A DNA stretch of 16,989 bases, from positions 1-16,989 of the forward strand of contig CAJBWJ010000003.1 of the NCBI GenBank assembly GCA_903959355.1. The letters run 5' to 3'. Both the position numbers and the translations under genes were made by a program. Below are positions 15,572-16,989 of the stretch, piece by piece (position 1 is the first letter of the stretch; each line of letters starts with the position of its first letter). This DNA is from an uncultured bacterium. GTDB lineage: Bacteria > Patescibacteriota > Microgenomatia > UBA1400 > PJMF01. The notes under the pieces were generated by a model. It saw only the letters and a program-made list of their open reading frames with translations. It ran no database searches and was not told the DNA's origin.

Positions 15572-16861
15572 TTACGAAGTTTTTATTCTAACATGCTCGG
15601 CAAGTTTTCTACCGCTAGCTATAGCGTGATTAATACCTCGATCAAATGGATAAATGTGCTGCATGCTGGCCCAATATAAATTTTTAATACTGGTGTCAAA
15701 CTTTGGTAGAAAACGACTTTGATTTACAAAACTAATTGGTTGAGCAAAAGGTGCTTTAAAAACTTTCGCTTCAATTAAATTCTGATCAAACTGTGGATCA
15801 ATTTTTTTTAAATAAGGCCTGTAATCAGCGAGCAATTCTTCGGCTGTTTTCTGATAAGAAGGATCACTGGTTTCTAAATATCGACCTAAATAGACCAGGC
15901 TTTCTCCACCATAATTGGAGCTAGAAATATAGTTATCATGTTCAACTATTGCCACAAACGGCCAATTTTTCTCATTGATGTTTAACCAATAGGTGCCATC
16001 TTTTAGTAATTTTTTGCGCAAACGAAGTAGCATTGTCATGGCTCCTAGTCCAACTAATTTTTCCTGTTTCAATTCTGGAAGATCAATTATTTTGGAAAAA
16101 ACAGGTGAGGCCAGAGTAGAAATAACCAGATCGTATTGCTTGCTTGTTCTAACTCCATTTCTATTGACTAAAAATAAAGTAAATCTATTGCCTTCTTTAA
16201 AAACTTGCTCCACTTTGATAGAAAAAGAAAATTTGACTTCAGCATCTTTGAGTTTTTTAACAATTAAATCAGCTAATCTTTTGAAACCACCATTGAAATA
16301 GCCAAGAGCCGCTGTACGCGGATTAACTCTGGCCCAGAACCAAGAAAGATTTACCTCATTTTTGAAACGCCCAAATTTAGAATCGAACAAAGGCTCCCAA
16401 ATCACTCGCCAAGATTCTTGCCCCATAGTCAAAGGCAGAAATTTACTAGCTCTAAATTTCTCAAGAAGCACGCCATTTGGCAAAATTTTTAGAAAAGCCA
16501 AAACTGCTCCGGTACGCAATCTTGATAAAAAAGAAATTTCTTTAAATTTGAGAAGCGAGAGAGGAGAATCAATTTGGTGAATTTTGCCGTTATACAAAGT
16601 AGAGCTTTTAGCTCTTTTATAAACTAGCTGATCTCTCAATCCCAGCTCTGATAAGAACTGCTTAAGCGCCTTATCAGTATCGAAAGCGTGATGATAATGC
16701 TCTTCGAAAGACCAATTCCAATTATCTTCCTTAAAGCCGGTGGCTAATCCTCCAGCAAATTCATTAGTATCAAAAATTTCTATTTGATTTCCCTTAATTT
16801 TGCTCAAATCAAAGGCCGCTGCCAATGAACCAAAACCAGCTCCAATGATTGCAATTTTCAT
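15572..16861 (-). CDS. FAD-dependent amine-oxidase / protoporphyrinogen-oxidase-like oxidoreductase
   Basis: The protein has 429 residues from ATG 16861 (MKIAIIGAGFGSLAAAF); a TTG at 16879 could add six residues but is less likely. The Rossmann FAD site is IIGAGFGSLAAA (GxGxxS instead of GxGxxG), followed by EIFDTNEFAGG with an acidic ribose ligand near residue 31. The C-terminal FAD-binding segment is NLYWASMQHIYPFDRGINHAI. A basic, Phe/Leu-rich middle (about 90-135) may contact membrane. GGAG lies 12 nt before the ATG, overlapping the end of the upstream gene. Relatives in CPR lie among envelope glycan genes, and candidate activities are desaturation or oxidation of isoprenoid or sugar-lipid substrates; haem synthesis is unlikely in this context. 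The substrate is unknown. Confidence 0.87.
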   Translation of the reverse strand: MKIAIIGAGFGSLAAAFDLSKIKGNQIEIFDTNEFAGGLATGFKEDNWNWSFEEHYHHAFDTDKALKQFLSELGLRDQLVYKRAKSSTLYNGKIHQIDSPLSLLKFKEISFLSRLRTGAVLAFLKILPNGVLLEKFRASKFLPLTMGQESWRVIWEPLFDSKFGRFKNEVNLSWFWARVNPRTAALGYFNGGFKRLADLIVKKLKDAEVKFSFSIKVEQVFKEGNRFTLFLVNRNGVRTSKQYDLVISTLASPVFSKIIDLPELKQEKLVGLGAMTMLLRLRKKLLKDGTYWLNINEKNWPFVAIVEHDNYISSSNYGGESLVYLGRYLETSDPSYQKTAEELLADYRPYLKKIDPQFDQNLIEAKVFKAPFAQPISFVNQSRFLPKFDTSIKNLYWASMQHIYPFDRGINHAIASGRKLAEHVRIKTS

Positions 16862-16869
16862 AGAGGCTA

Positions 16870-16989
16870 TTATCTCCAATTTGGAACAAAAAAGTAAACA
16901 GCATTTGCAAAATCAGTTGGAACTCGCAAAGCCGTCCAGTGTGGATAAAAAATGATAAATAGGAATAAAGGCCAAAAAATTAAATTAAA
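16870..16989 (-). CDS. Partial: C-terminus of a membrane protein, possibly GT39/PMT-like glycosyltransferase
   Basis: The last 39 codons and the TAA stop of a gene entering from the right edge are visible. The sequence is a hydrophobic helix (FWPLFLFIIFYPHW) followed by RVPTDFANAVYFFVPNWR. A YP..T..P..........P.W ending resembles the C-terminus of dolichyl-phosphate-mannose-type (GT39/PMT) glycosyltransferases, but the fragment is too short to be sure. It ends 8 bp before the oxidoreductase ATG and so belongs to the same operon. Confidence 0.6.
   Translation of the reverse strand, partial: FNLIFWPLFLFIIFYPHWTALRVPTDFANAVYFFVPNWR

Noticed and set aside
16862..16879. TTG start extending the FAD oxidoreductase by six residues
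   Set aside because: ATG 16861 begins exactly at the Rossmann strand and has a GGAG upstream; the TTG overlaps that ribosome site.

Overview
The window reads as an AT-rich chromosomal segment of a Candidate Phyla Radiation bacterium (Patescibacteria), most likely of the Microgenomates/OP11 type. The evidence is a 16S rRNA gene with shortened variable helices and several CPR-like core substitutions, a DUF2298 giant membrane protein, secreted proteins of a style common in Microgenomates, PEGA and SIMPL proteins, and tight operons with few Shine-Dalgarno sites although the 16S anti-Shine-Dalgarno tail (CACCTCCTTT) is intact. The assignment is inference; no search was run.

Layout. (1) Positions 1-6124, minus strand: one apparent operon of six genes. 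Transcribed first is a polytopic membrane protein with a cytoplasmic coiled-coil tail. Then comes a two-gene cassette present twice, each a secreted beta-rich protein followed by a tail-anchored DUF916-like Ig-fold protein. Last is an Ig-like protein with a Ser/Thr/Pro stalk and a C-terminal membrane segment, cut by the left edge. This is a cell-surface locus, resembling in logic (not in sequence motif) the WxL/DUF916 surface clusters of Firmicutes. (2) Positions 6161-8189, plus strand: rRNA leader, a solitary 16S gene of about 1,478 nt without intron, a GNRA hairpin and an intrinsic terminator. No 23S or 5S follows. (3) Positions 8190-8564: repeat-rich spacer, tRNA-Ile(GAT) with its own extended -10 promoter, then the lon leader. 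(4) Positions 8565-12783, plus strand: LonA protease, a membrane-anchored PEGA/SH3b protein and a SIMPL-domain protein. The PEGA gene has an extended -10 promoter placed so that its mRNA would be leaderless. (5) Positions 12794-16989, minus strand: the 3' end of a membrane protein (possibly a GT39-type glycosyltransferase), a FAD-dependent amine-oxidase-like oxidoreductase, a HAD phosphatase-like protein and the DUF2298 protein. The context suggests envelope glycan or lipid metabolism. The terminator of the plus-strand operon lies inside the 3' coding end of the DUF2298 gene.

Working together: regions 1, 4 and 5 are mostly envelope functions (secreted or anchored adhesion-type proteins, periplasmic or cell-wall PEGA/SH3b and SIMPL proteins, polyprenyl/glycan-type membrane enzymes), with core housekeeping genes (16S, tRNA-Ile, lon) between them. 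The points most worth a second look are the duplicated surface cassette, the unlinked 16S with substitutions at the P site, A site and 530 loop, and an insert next to the Walker A of Lon that carries an out-of-frame DNA direct repeat.
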